A model generated the notes under the pieces. That model searched no databases. It saw nothing but the letters and a program-made list of their open reading frames with translations, and was not told the origin of the DNA. A stretch of 15,288 nucleotides of DNA, taken from positions 1-15,288 of the forward strand of contig CAJTWH010000039.1 of the NCBI GenBank assembly GCA_910579995.1. Reading direction: 5' to 3'. This stretch comes from an uncultured Muribaculaceae bacterium (GTDB taxonomy: Bacteria; Bacteroidota; Bacteroidia; Bacteroidales; Muribaculaceae). Below, piece after piece: positions 1 through 6,928 of the stretch (the first letter of the stretch is position 1; each line of letters starts with the position of its first letter). The translations under genes and the position numbers were made by a program.

Positions 1-55
1 CGGCATAGCGGTCACGGGCAATCTCGTATGCCTGTTTGATCTGTTCTTCTTTCAT
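1..55 (-). CDS. rhaA: L-rhamnose isomerase, N-terminal fragment (cut by window edge)
   Basis: Only the first 18 codons are in the window; the gene continues beyond position 1. The visible residues, MKEEQIKQAYEIARDRYA, resemble the N-terminus of Bacteroides-type L-rhamnose isomerases as I remember them (KE..IqkAYEiA.eRYA). The enzyme is a cytoplasmic metal-dependent isomerase converting L-rhamnose to L-rhamnulose. The start lies 22 bases after the rhamnulokinase stop codon on the same strand, so the two are almost certainly co-transcribed, as in the Bacteroides thetaiotaomicron rhamnose operon, where kinase and isomerase are adjacent. The identification rests on a very short peptide plus this context. 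Confidence 0.66.
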   Translation of the reverse strand, partial: MKEEQIKQAYEIARDRYA

Positions 56-77
56 TGGTATATAATAGTTAAAGAGT

Positions 78-1559
78 TTATTTTGGTAAAACGAGGAATC
101 GGTTGTATGCTTCATCCCAAGCTTCTTTGCGGTCAGACTTGGGAGTAAATTCCTTGAGCTCAACTGATTTGCGGATAACCTGACGCATTTGCTCAAGTGA
201 AGTAACCACACCGGCTGCCTTGGCCTGAAGCATTACATTGCCAAGAGCGGTACACTCTACCGGACCGGCTACAACGGGCATACCGAGCACATCGGCTGTC
301 ATCTGATTGAGGCGCACATTACGCGAGCCGCCGCCGATAATGTGGAGACGTTCGATGGGGAAGGGTGAGAAGCGTGTGAGCATACCCATGACTTGACGGT
401 AGCGCAGGGCAAGACTTGTAAGAATACATGCTGTGAACTCGCCCTGAGTCTCCGGCACAGGCTGATTTGAGTTGCGGCAATAGGTGCGGATAGCGTCCAA
501 CATCGACACCGGGCTTGCAAACTCGGCAGCGTCGGGGAATATTATAGAGCGCATAGGGTCGGCCACGGCGTCGAACTGCGAGAAGAGCGTATCGAAGTCG
601 GTAGGCAGGCCTTGCTGCTCCCATTCGTTGCGGCAACATTCGAGCAGCCACATGCCGCAGATATTCTTGAGGAATCGTGTTGTGCCGTCTACGCCGCCTT
701 CGTTTGTGAAGTTCGCCACACAGCTGTCGTCGTTGATGATAGGTTTGCGCACCTCAATACCCATAAGGCTCCATGTGCCGCTGCTGAGATATGCGAACCC
801 TTCGCCCGACGCAGGCACCGCTGCTACGGCCGAGGCTGTATCATGACCGGCAACAGCAATCACCGGAATCTGAGCCATACCTGTGCGGCGGCTCACCTCA
901 GGAGTGAGGCGTCCGATTGCCGTGGCAGGCATGATCATGGGAGGGAAAATATTGGCGTCAAGACCGAGAGTATCGAGCAAAGCGGGTTCGATACGGCGTG
1001 TGTTGGGGTTTAGAAGCTGCGATGTTGAAGCGATGGTATATTCTGTCACCTCAATACCGCTCAGCAGATAGCTGAGGGCGTCGGGGAGGAACATAATCCT
1101 CTTGGCGGCAGCGAGCGATGAGTTGGCGTCGCGCCTCATGGCAGACAGTTGGAAGAGAGTATTGAAATTCATGACCTGAATGCCGGTGAGATCATAGACC
1201 TTGTCGGCCGGCATACATTCATGAAAATAGCGCACCGGTTCATCAGTTGTATGAGAATCGCGATAGCTGAACGGATTTGCAAGCGGGAGGCCGTCGGCGC
1301 CGAAGCAAACTATATCCACACCCCAAGTGTCTATGCCTATTGAAGTGGGAGTAATACCTTTTGCAGCAAGCAGCGAGAGGGCGCGTTCGATTTCATTATA
1401 TAGGTGAGGAAAGTCCCAATAGAGGTGCTTACCCATGCTGACGATATCGTGGCCAAAACGGGTAAGCTCTTCCATTGACACTTGTTCGTCGGTTACGGTA
1501 GCGAGCACAGTGCGCCCGCTGGTAGCTCCGAAATCGACGGCAAGAAATTGATGTTTCAT
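78..1559 (-). CDS. rhaB: Rhamnulokinase
   Basis: This 493-residue cytoplasmic FGGY-family sugar kinase phosphorylates L-rhamnulose to L-rhamnulose-1-phosphate using ATP. The N-terminal phosphate-binding motif is VDFGATSGR (about residues 8-16). Other blocks shared with E. coli RhaB are GIDTWGVD (75-82), YRDSHT (99-104), NFNTLFQL (131-138), AGHDTASAV (237-245, with D240 as the expected catalytic base), YLSSGTWSLMG (257-267), FTNEGG and the C-terminal nucleotide-binding HIIGGGSRN. Length is normal for the family. The run of matches favours RhaB over the related fuculokinase or xylulokinase. No clear Shine-Dalgarno precedes the ATG, which is usual in Bacteroidetes. It is transcribed ahead of the isomerase gene and separated from upstream fucO by a terminator, so it probably has its own promoter and rhamnose-responsive control. 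Confidence 0.95.
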   Translation of the reverse strand: MKHQFLAVDFGATSGRTVLATVTDEQVSMEELTRFGHDIVSMGKHLYWDFPHLYNEIERALSLLAAKGITPTSIGIDTWGVDIVCFGADGLPLANPFSYRDSHTTDEPVRYFHECMPADKVYDLTGIQVMNFNTLFQLSAMRRDANSSLAAAKRIMFLPDALSYLLSGIEVTEYTIASTSQLLNPNTRRIEPALLDTLGLDANIFPPMIMPATAIGRLTPEVSRRTGMAQIPVIAVAGHDTASAVAAVPASGEGFAYLSSGTWSLMGIEVRKPIINDDSCVANFTNEGGVDGTTRFLKNICGMWLLECCRNEWEQQGLPTDFDTLFSQFDAVADPMRSIIFPDAAEFASPVSMLDAIRTYCRNSNQPVPETQGEFTACILTSLALRYRQVMGMLTRFSPFPIERLHIIGGGSRNVRLNQMTADVLGMPVVAGPVECTALGNVMLQAKAAGVVTSLEQMRQVIRKSVELKEFTPKSDRKEAWDEAYNRFLVLPK

Positions 1560-1588
1560 GATGGTCGGTAGGTGAAAAAGATTTTGCG

Positions 1589-1596
1589 CAAAATTA
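1589..1596 (-). promoter_or_regulatory. Candidate -7 element for rhaB-rhaA
   Basis: On the minus strand this reads TAATTTTG, an exact match to the Bacteroidetes -7 consensus TAnnTTTG, about 30 bases ahead of the rhaB start. No TTG-type -33 element lies at the expected 19-21 bases upstream. That would fit a promoter that needs an activator, such as the AraC-type RhaR known from Bacteroides, but this is inference. Confidence 0.4.
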
Positions 1597-1662
1597 CTTA
1601 CCGATCCATTAAAAAAGCATGCTCTTACGTTTCATTTATTGTGTTTTTTGTTTCATCGCCCC

Positions 1663-1681
1663 TGCAAATGCTTAATTTGCA
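1663..1681. promoter_or_regulatory. Inverted repeat upstream of rhaB, possible operator
   Basis: Seven-base arms TGCAAAT and ATTTGCA flank a 5-base spacer (GCTTA). It lies between the fucO terminator and the candidate rhaB -7 element, about 70-90 bases upstream of it. The position suits an activator or catabolite-regulator site. It overlaps the end of the terminator T-rich tail, so part of the symmetry may be chance. Confidence 0.3.
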
Positions 1682-1732
1682 ACAAATAAAAAAATCCGAG
1701 GCATTATGAGCCGTTGCTCATAATGCCTCGGA
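1682..1732 (-). terminator. Intrinsic terminator of fucO
   Basis: Arms at 1695-1711 and 1716-1732 form a perfect 17-bp stem (one arm begins CCGAGGCATTATGAGC) with a 4-base loop. On the minus strand the stem is followed by ATTTTTTTATTTG, a good U-tract. It lies 20 bases past the fucO stop. This is one of the clearest terminators in the window and should separate fucO transcription from rhaB. Confidence 0.93.
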
Positions 1733-1751
1733 GTGAGATTGAATATTTTTA

Positions 1752-2906
1752 TCAGAGTACTGATTTGTAGAGCTCCTTGATCTGCTCAAGAGTCACCTCG
1801 CGGGGGTTGCCCGGAGTGCAGACGTCGGCAAGAGCCTGCTCGGCAAGACGGGGAATATCGTTTTCGGTGATACCGAGCTCCGACATGTGCTGGGGAATAC
1901 CAACTTTAAGGGCAAGAGCCTGCACAGCGTCGCAAGCGGCATCGGAAGCCTGTTCGGCTGTCATACCCTCGGTGTCAACGCCCATGGCGCGTGCGATAGC
2001 GGGATATTTGTCAAGGCACTTCTCTTTGTTGAAGCGCATGATTGTAGGCAACAGAAGAGCGTTGGCTACACCGTGAGGAACATCGAAAAGCGAACCCATC
2101 GGGTGAGCCATACCATGCACGAGGCCAAGACCCACATTACTGAATGCCATACCTGCGATATACTGGGCCACAGCCATACCATTGCGGGCGTCGGCATTTT
2201 TGGGCTCCTCTACCGCAATGGGCAGATAGTGTGCGATCATTTTCACAGCCTCGATCTCGAACATGTCAGACATCTCCCATGCGGCTTTGGTGATATAGCC
2301 TTCGATAGCGTGTGTGAGGGCGTCCATACCGGTAGCGGCGGTAAGGCTCTTGGGGAGGCTATACATCAGCTCGGCGTCGATGATGGCTACTGCGGGGATA
2401 TCGTTGGGGTCAACGCATACCATCTTCTTCTGTTTCTCCTCATCGATAATCACGTAGTTGATAGTGGTCTCGGCTGCAGTGCCGGCAGTTGTCGGCAGAG
2501 CGATGATAGGCACACTTCTGTGCTTGGTGGGAGCGCAGCCTTCGAGAGATACAATGTCGGCAAAGTCGGGGTTGTTGATAACAATACCAATACCTTTGGC
2601 TGTATCAATCGACGAACCGCCACCGATAGCTACAATAAAGTCGGCACCTGCTTTGCGGAAAGCGTCGATACCGTTTGTTACGTTAGAAACGGTAGGATTG
2701 GGCTTGATGTCGCTGAAGATGTCGAAAGGAATACCGGCTTCTTCAAGAACGTCGGTCACCATTTTGGCCACACCGAATTTGATAAGGCCGGGATCGGTGA
2801 CTACGAGAGCTTTTTTAACACCCATACGGCCGATAGCTTCGGGGAGCATCTTGCGAGCACCCGGGCCGAAATACGATACCTCATTGAGGATAAATCGATT
2901 GATCAT
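1752..2906 (-). CDS. fucO: Lactaldehyde reductase (1,2-propanediol oxidoreductase)
   Basis: This 384-residue group III iron-dependent alcohol dehydrogenase interconverts L-lactaldehyde and (S)-1,2-propanediol with NAD(H). It disposes of the aldehyde made when rhamnulose-1-phosphate or fuculose-1-phosphate is split. The NAD-binding signature GGGSSIDTAKG is at about 95-105. The metal ligands expected from E. coli FucO are present: D195 and H199 (GMDALTHAIEG), H264 (LVHGMAHP) and H278 (VPHGVANA). Similarity to E. coli FucO extends through PTTAGTAAE, FSNVGLGLVHGMAHP and the C-terminal DVCTPGNPRE, so this is specifically the FucO subgroup, not a generic iron alcohol dehydrogenase. In Bacteroides the equivalent gene (rhaO) belongs to the rhamnose operon. 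Here it has its own promoter-like element and terminator upstream of rhaB. Confidence 0.93.
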   Translation of the reverse strand: MINRFILNEVSYFGPGARKMLPEAIGRMGVKKALVVTDPGLIKFGVAKMVTDVLEEAGIPFDIFSDIKPNPTVSNVTNGIDAFRKAGADFIVAIGGGSSIDTAKGIGIVINNPDFADIVSLEGCAPTKHRSVPIIALPTTAGTAAETTINYVIIDEEKQKKMVCVDPNDIPAVAIIDAELMYSLPKSLTAATGMDALTHAIEGYITKAAWEMSDMFEIEAVKMIAHYLPIAVEEPKNADARNGMAVAQYIAGMAFSNVGLGLVHGMAHPMGSLFDVPHGVANALLLPTIMRFNKEKCLDKYPAIARAMGVDTEGMTAEQASDAACDAVQALALKVGIPQHMSELGITENDIPRLAEQALADVCTPGNPREVTLEQIKELYKSVL

Positions 2907-2944
2907 GGAAATTGGTTTATAAAGGACTATTGTTAAATTTTCAG

Positions 2945-2952
2945 CAAATTTA
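2945..2952 (-). promoter_or_regulatory. Candidate -7 element for fucO
   Basis: The minus strand reads TAAATTTG, matching TAnnTTTG, 38 bases before the fucO ATG. A TTGTTT sequence lies upstream with 22 bases between, slightly longer than the usual 19-21. The position between the tig terminator and fucO makes a promoter expected here. Confidence 0.5.
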
Positions 2953-3005
2953 AGAATTTAATTTGAGAAAAGCGAAACAATTTGGAGAAAAATTTCTTTA
3001 ATTGA

Positions 3006-3036
3006 CAAAAAAGCCCCGCGAAAACTCGCAGGGCTC
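3006..3036 (-). terminator. Intrinsic terminator of tig
   Basis: On the minus strand the arms AGCCCTGCGA and TCGCGGGGCT form a 10-bp stem around a GTTT loop, followed by six T residues. One pair is G-U only when read on the minus strand and would be a C-A mismatch on the plus strand. This shows it works in the tig direction. It starts about 23 bases after the tig stop. Confidence 0.9.
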
Positions 3037-3058
3037 GTAGAAGTTAAATTTCCTGAGC

Positions 3059-4450
3059 TTACTCTTCGGCAGCCACAGCAGCGCCTGAAGCGTTGTTGAG
3101 GGTATCAACGAGAGCACGGAACTCTTCAAGGCTGACGGTTTTCTCGTTAAGCTCGATAGAGTTGTGGATGGTGTTGATGAGCTTGCCGTTGAAAGCCTGA
3201 CGGATGATACGCTGACGCTGGTCTTTATCCTTGAGGATATTTTCGGCGAGCATATCTGCCATCTGGTCGGCCATGTGAGCCATACCGTAGCTCTGGAGCT
3301 GCTGGATAGCGAGCGAGCGGGCGAAAGCCTTGACATCATCTTCGGTAACTTTGACCTCAAGTTTCTCGGCAGCCTTGTTCTCGATGATTTCCCATTTGAT
3401 ACCGGGTACTGCGCGCTCGAGTTCACCTGCGACATCCTCAGCCTTAAGCTCGCTGTTGGTGCGGGCCATGAATTTCTTGAGGAATTCGAGGGGGAGCTGC
3501 ATGCCTGCGCCGTATGTCTCCATCAGATAGTCCTCGGCCATACGGGCGAAGAGCTGACGGCTGTTGGGAGCAAGAGCCTGCGCGATCATCTCGCTGATAC
3601 GCTGACGATATTCTTCTTCGTTGTGAACGGTGTCGGCACCGAATACTTTGTCGTAGAGTTCCTGACCGAGCTCGGCGGGTTTGTTGACGATATACTCGCT
3701 GATAACGATCTGGAAGTTACCGCGGGCTTCCTCTACTTTATCGCGGTCGATGTGAAGCATGGAAGCGATTTCAGCTTCGTTGCCGTCGCAAGTGGCGAAA
3801 GCGTCGAACACTACAGTGTCGCCTGCCTTTGTGCCTTCGAACTTATCGGCCTGCTCTTTTGATTTGAAGGTGAAAGGAGCGAGGATACCGTCTTCAACAA
3901 CGATACCGTCTTCTTTCAGATTGCCTTCGGCGTCGAGCTGTTTGATTACGCCTTTCACGAGAGCACGCTCAGCATACTCCTGTGCGGGAACCTGCTCGCC
4001 GGCCTGAGCGCGGATAGCTTTGTCCTGCTCGTTGATCATATCGTCTGAAACGGCGATATTGTAGTAGTCAAGCTCTACGTTGTCGTCAAATTTCATATCG
4101 AGCTCCGGAGCAAGACCGATTTCATATTTGAAAGTGAAGTCGGTGTTGTCGAGGTCGAATTCGCCCTCTACGAGAGGCAGAGGTTGACCGAGAAGATCGA
4201 GTTTGTTGTCTTCGATATATTTGAACACGGCGTCAGAAGCCACTTCGTTGAGCACATGAGCCTTGACTTCTTTGCCAAAGCGCTTTTTGAGCTGTGCCAT
4301 ATCAATGTGACCGGGACGGAATCCGGGAATCTGTTTTTTCTGTCCGATTTCTTTGAGCTCTTTCTTTACTCGTGCGCTGTAATCGTCCTCTACGAGGTTG
4401 ACAACAACGACGCCTTCAAGTTCGCCTGTTTTTTCGAATGTTACTTCCAT
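3059..4450 (-). CDS. tig: Trigger factor, ribosome-associated chaperone
   Basis: This 463-residue protein resembles trigger factor, the chaperone that docks at the ribosomal exit tunnel and shields nascent chains. The N-terminal ribosome-binding domain carries the tail-loop signature PGFRPGH (residues 42-48; family consensus GFRxGxxP) followed by KKRFG. The normal Pro after the loop is replaced by Ile-Asp (GHIDM). The middle region, where the FKBP-like prolyl isomerase domain sits in E. coli, is acidic and not recognisable as a canonical PPIase, as is common in Bacteroidetes. The C-terminal two-thirds is helix-rich (EEYRQRISEMIAQALAPNSRQLF, DQRQRIIRQAFNGKLI), consistent with the arm domain. 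It is a single-gene unit with its own promoter and terminator. Confidence 0.9.
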   Translation of the reverse strand: MEVTFEKTGELEGVVVVNLVEDDYSARVKKELKEIGQKKQIPGFRPGHIDMAQLKKRFGKEVKAHVLNEVASDAVFKYIEDNKLDLLGQPLPLVEGEFDLDNTDFTFKYEIGLAPELDMKFDDNVELDYYNIAVSDDMINEQDKAIRAQAGEQVPAQEYAERALVKGVIKQLDAEGNLKEDGIVVEDGILAPFTFKSKEQADKFEGTKAGDTVVFDAFATCDGNEAEIASMLHIDRDKVEEARGNFQIVISEYIVNKPAELGQELYDKVFGADTVHNEEEYRQRISEMIAQALAPNSRQLFARMAEDYLMETYGAGMQLPLEFLKKFMARTNSELKAEDVAGELERAVPGIKWEIIENKAAEKLEVKVTEDDVKAFARSLAIQQLQSYGMAHMADQMADMLAENILKDKDQRQRIIRQAFNGKLINTIHNSIELNEKTVSLEEFRALVDTLNNASGAAVAAEE

Positions 4451-4513
4451 TAGTTATGATGTTCTTAATGAGTTATTCTGATAGATGAAACGCCAAAATG
4501 TGATTTCAAGTTG

Positions 4514-4544
4514 CAAAATTAACACTTAAATTTTTATAAATCAA
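4514..4544 (-). promoter_or_regulatory. Promoter of tig
   Basis: The minus strand has TTG (4542-4544), then 20 bases, then TAATTTTG (4514-4521). This is the Bacteroidetes -33/-7 arrangement with canonical spacing. It ends 63 bases before the tig ATG, predicting a 5' leader of roughly 55-60 bases. It is the best promoter match I found in the window. Confidence 0.7.
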
Positions 4545-4569
4545 TTTTCGGAGCGTATTTTGGCATTTT

Positions 4570-5334
4570 TTATGTTTCTGCAAGTGCAAGATCGAGAATA
4601 ACAAGAGTTATAAATCCGAGAAGCAATGCGTAAGTAGCCTGCTTCTGATAGCCGTGGGCATGTGTCTCGGGAATCATCTCATCGGAAGTAACATATAGCA
4701 TTGCACCGCCGGCAAAAGCGAGCAAATATGGCAGGAGCGGATTGAAAAGATAGCCCAGTCCGTAGCCGGCCCCTACGCCGAGAGCCTCAAGCAATGCTAT
4801 CGCCAGCGCTATTATAAACGTACGCGCGCGTGAAACACCTGCAACGAGCAACGGAGCTATGATAACCATACCCTCCGGGATGTTCTGAACGGCGATGGCT
4901 ATCGACACAGTCCACTCCACGGCTTGGTCGCCGGTGTCTGCCATACTTACGCCGGCAGCCATACCCTCGGGGAATTTATGCAGGGCTATGGCCATCACAA
5001 ACAGCAAGACCTTGCTCAGAGATGAATTGCGGTGGTGTTCCTCGGGGTCAAGGCCGGTGATATGATGGAGATGAGGTGTGGCAAGGTCGAGCACATTGAG
5101 AAACATCGCTCCACCTACCACAACCACTGCCACCAGCCACCACATCGATGAGGGCGAAGCCTCGAAGCCCGGCACGATAAGACCGAGAGTCGAGGCCGCA
5201 AGCATGACACCGGCGCAATAACCCAGCAAGGCGTCGTTCCATTTATGCGGAAGAGCCTTTATGCCGAAACCCAACGCAGAGCCAAGCACAGAGGCGCCGA
5301 AGATACCGGCTATGCTTATCCAGATCGCGCTCAA
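4570..5334 (-). CDS. ZIP-family metal (zinc/iron) transporter, TTG start
   Basis: This 254-residue polytopic inner-membrane protein has about eight hydrophobic segments. The ZIP signatures are HKFPEGMAAG (119-128, fourth helix) and QNIPEGMVI (150-158, fifth helix). They carry the expected metal residues H119, E123, Q150 and E154. A His-rich loop (PHLHH, EEHHR, about 88-102) precedes them, typical of ZIP metal-sensing or metal-gathering loops. The likely role is import of Zn2+ or other divalent cations. The reading frame opens only three residues earlier and the first hydrophobic helix starts at once (SAIWISIAGIFGASVLG). The TTG at 5332-5334 is therefore the only sensible start; the next Met is residue 44. 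That TTG overlaps the bcp stop codon as TTGA, implying coupled translation. It resembles the GufA/ZIP11-like branch more than ZupT, but I cannot fix the subfamily. Confidence 0.85.
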   Translation of the reverse strand: MSAIWISIAGIFGASVLGSALGFGIKALPHKWNDALLGYCAGVMLAASTLGLIVPGFEASPSSMWWLVAVVVVGGAMFLNVLDLATPHLHHITGLDPEEHHRNSSLSKVLLFVMAIALHKFPEGMAAGVSMADTGDQAVEWTVSIAIAVQNIPEGMVIIAPLLVAGVSRARTFIIALAIALLEALGVGAGYGLGYLFNPLLPYLLAFAGGAMLYVTSDEMIPETHAHGYQKQATYALLLGFITLVILDLALAET

Positions 5335-5798
5335 TTGCTACCGTTTATATAGTTGAGAATCTGCTCGGCATGGATCTTCGTCTTTATATCCTTCGGGCCG
5401 AAGATATGGGTGATCACTCCGTTTTCATCCACCAGATATGTGGTGCGTATGATACCTACGGTGCGACGCCCGCATGCCACTTTCTCTCCCCAGCAGCCAA
5501 GCTCCTGAAGCAGAGTTGTCTCGGTGTCGGCAATCAGAGGGAACGACAGGTTGTGGGCGTCGGCAAACTTACGTTGGGCCGCAACCTTGTCTTTACTTAC
5601 TCCAACGATACTGTAGCCGGCGTCGGCAAGTTCCTGTTTATGCTCCTCAAGTGAGCTGGCCTCTGCAGTGCAGCCGCTTGTATTTGCTTTCGGATAGCTG
5701 TAGAGCACCAGTTTACGTCCGGCGAAATCAGACGCTTTTATCTCGCGACCGTCTTGGTCGATACCCAATATTTCAGGGATTTTATCTCCTACATTCAT
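5331..5798 (-). CDS. bcp: Thioredoxin-dependent thiol peroxidase (Bcp/PrxQ peroxiredoxin)
   Basis: This 155-residue protein has the thioredoxin-like fold expected of Bcp peroxiredoxins, which reduce hydrogen peroxide and organic hydroperoxides. The active-site motif is YPKANTSGCTAEA, with the peroxidatic Cys at C43, T40 in the conserved Thr position, and R118 in the IIRTTYLVD strand as the likely active-site Arg. The resolving Cys found five residues later in E. coli Bcp is absent (Ala at 48). Two other cysteines, C102 and C109, flank GEKVA, so the resolving chemistry is either 1-Cys or uses one of these. Its stop codon overlaps the ZIP transporter start by four bases (TTGA), so the two form an operon linking peroxide defence with metal uptake. 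No terminator was seen before tig, so read-through is possible. Confidence 0.92.
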   Translation of the reverse strand: MNVGDKIPEILGIDQDGREIKASDFAGRKLVLYSYPKANTSGCTAEASSLEEHKQELADAGYSIVGVSKDKVAAQRKFADAHNLSFPLIADTETTLLQELGCWGEKVACGRRTVGIIRTTYLVDENGVITHIFGPKDIKTKIHAEQILNYINGSN

Positions 5799-5845
5799 AG
5801 TGTTGATATTTTTTATGCTAAATTCGTAAAAAATTTTTTAAGTCA

Positions 5846-5853
5846 CAAAAATA
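5846..5853 (-). promoter_or_regulatory. Candidate -7 element for bcp
   Basis: The minus strand reads TATTTTTG, matching TAnnTTTG, 47 bases before the bcp ATG in the 99-base divergent region. I see no TTG at the usual upstream distance. The region is very AT-rich, so a chance match is plausible. No convincing element was found for the plus-strand gene starting at 5898. Confidence 0.35.
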
Positions 5854-5897
5854 AAAACAGAAAACTTACGTATGTTGTTTGAAAAAAATTTTTAAGC

Positions 5898-6860
5898 ATG
5901 AAACCGACAAAAAACCGAATCTACTGTCCCGCCTGCGGACGCCCGAAAATGCAATTTGAAAGCCGACAGAAAGCCGACAAGTTTATCCGCTTCAACAGTG
6001 ATGAAATCAAAGAAGAACATGGTAAAGCTCCGGTAAGAAGTTACTACTGCACTATGTGCTGTGCATGGCATGTGACGAGCAAACCGGAAGAACTTGCCCA
6101 CATATTCGACAATCGCGACAAGCGCTTATTGTCTCGACAGACTATTGAGAAAAATAAGACATGCGATATTGACATGCTCAATAAATACCTTGACACGGTA
6201 GATGATTATCTTATGCGGGGAAATCCGTATGAGGCAGAGCGTAATTTCAGACAATGTTCACGGCTATTCAATCATCTCTCACAATGTAATGAAAAGACAA
6301 GCACACGCTTCAATGACATCAAAATATGCCTTGAGACTCTACCTCAAATCATTGAATTGACCGACGAAGCCCGCGAAGAATTATTTAAAAGCGTAAAACT
6401 AAATCAACGTTTACAACGAATACAAATTTGCCATTATAACTATACCAAAATCAGAGCTTTCGACAAATCAGAGCAAGCTTTGCGAGATGTAGCACGGAGT
6501 GGAAACTGCCGGCAATTCAATCAAATCCTCGGCAACATGATAAATTTGATTCAGAAATTTAAAGGTCTGAGGAAAAACGAGTTGACCAAACAATACGCCG
6601 CGCGAATCGATAATCTGAAAAACGAATACCGTCACCTGCTTGAATCGGAATCACAGCAGCGCAGCCGCGAGGCCATGCTCTATGTAATCGACCGTCTCGA
6701 AGAGCTCCCCTACCTTCTTGAAAACGGCAACCGGGCTCTCGGCCAACACATACTGAACCAATGCAGAATGATGTTGGGTATCTGCAACGACAACGACGAC
6801 AGCCGTTTCCTGCTCAATACCATCGCCTCATGGGAGACGAGGATAAGCGAATCAGCTTAG
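5898..6860 (+). CDS. Zinc-ribbon protein of unknown function with helical C-terminal region
   Basis: I do not recognise this 320-residue protein as a named family. The N-terminal 60 residues look like a four-ligand zinc ribbon: C10-PA-C13 then C51-TM-C54, with C55 and H58 close by in CCAWHVTS. The pattern CPxCG...K/R-rich helix...YYCxxCxxWHVTS resembles short zinc-ribbon proteins scattered through bacterial and phage genomes. After residue 80 there is no motif, only charged, amphipathic, probably helical sequence (for example 95-150, 215-250 and 255-300), possibly helical repeats or coiled coil. There is no signal peptide or membrane segment, so it should be cytoplasmic. The middle of the gene (about 6100-6600) is visibly more AT-rich than dnaG. 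It ends 68 bases before the likely dnaG start on the same strand. A nucleic-acid-binding role is possible but only inferred from the ribbon. Confidence 0.8.
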   Translation: MKPTKNRIYCPACGRPKMQFESRQKADKFIRFNSDEIKEEHGKAPVRSYYCTMCCAWHVTSKPEELAHIFDNRDKRLLSRQTIEKNKTCDIDMLNKYLDTVDDYLMRGNPYEAERNFRQCSRLFNHLSQCNEKTSTRFNDIKICLETLPQIIELTDEAREELFKSVKLNQRLQRIQICHYNYTKIRAFDKSEQALRDVARSGNCRQFNQILGNMINLIQKFKGLRKNELTKQYAARIDNLKNEYRHLLESESQQRSREAMLYVIDRLEELPYLLENGNRALGQHILNQCRMMLGICNDNDDSRFLLNTIASWETRISESA

Positions 6861-6912
6861 AGCTTATTTAAAAAGGGAGCATGTGCTTGCATGGTGATTG
6901 GTCAATTTTTTG

Positions 6913-6920
6913 TAAATTTG
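6913..6920 (+). promoter_or_regulatory. Candidate -7 element immediately upstream of dnaG
   Basis: TAAATTTG matches TAnnTTTG exactly and is followed by CACTTGCA and then the ATG at 6929. A TTG at 6887-6889 lies 23 bases upstream, two more than usual. If real, transcription would start within a few bases of the ATG, giving an almost leaderless dnaG mRNA. Confidence 0.4.
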
Positions 6921-6928
6921 CACTTGCA

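Noticed and set aside
1887..2936. A 349-codon open frame on the plus strand opposite fucO
   Set aside because: It lies almost wholly antisense to a gene with clear FucO motifs, and its translation is Cys/His/Gly-rich without domains. It is an artefact of codon bias in the real gene.
3164..3862. A 232-codon open frame opposite trigger factor
   Set aside because: It mirrors the acidic/Lys-rich codons of tig and has no motif or upstream signals of its own.
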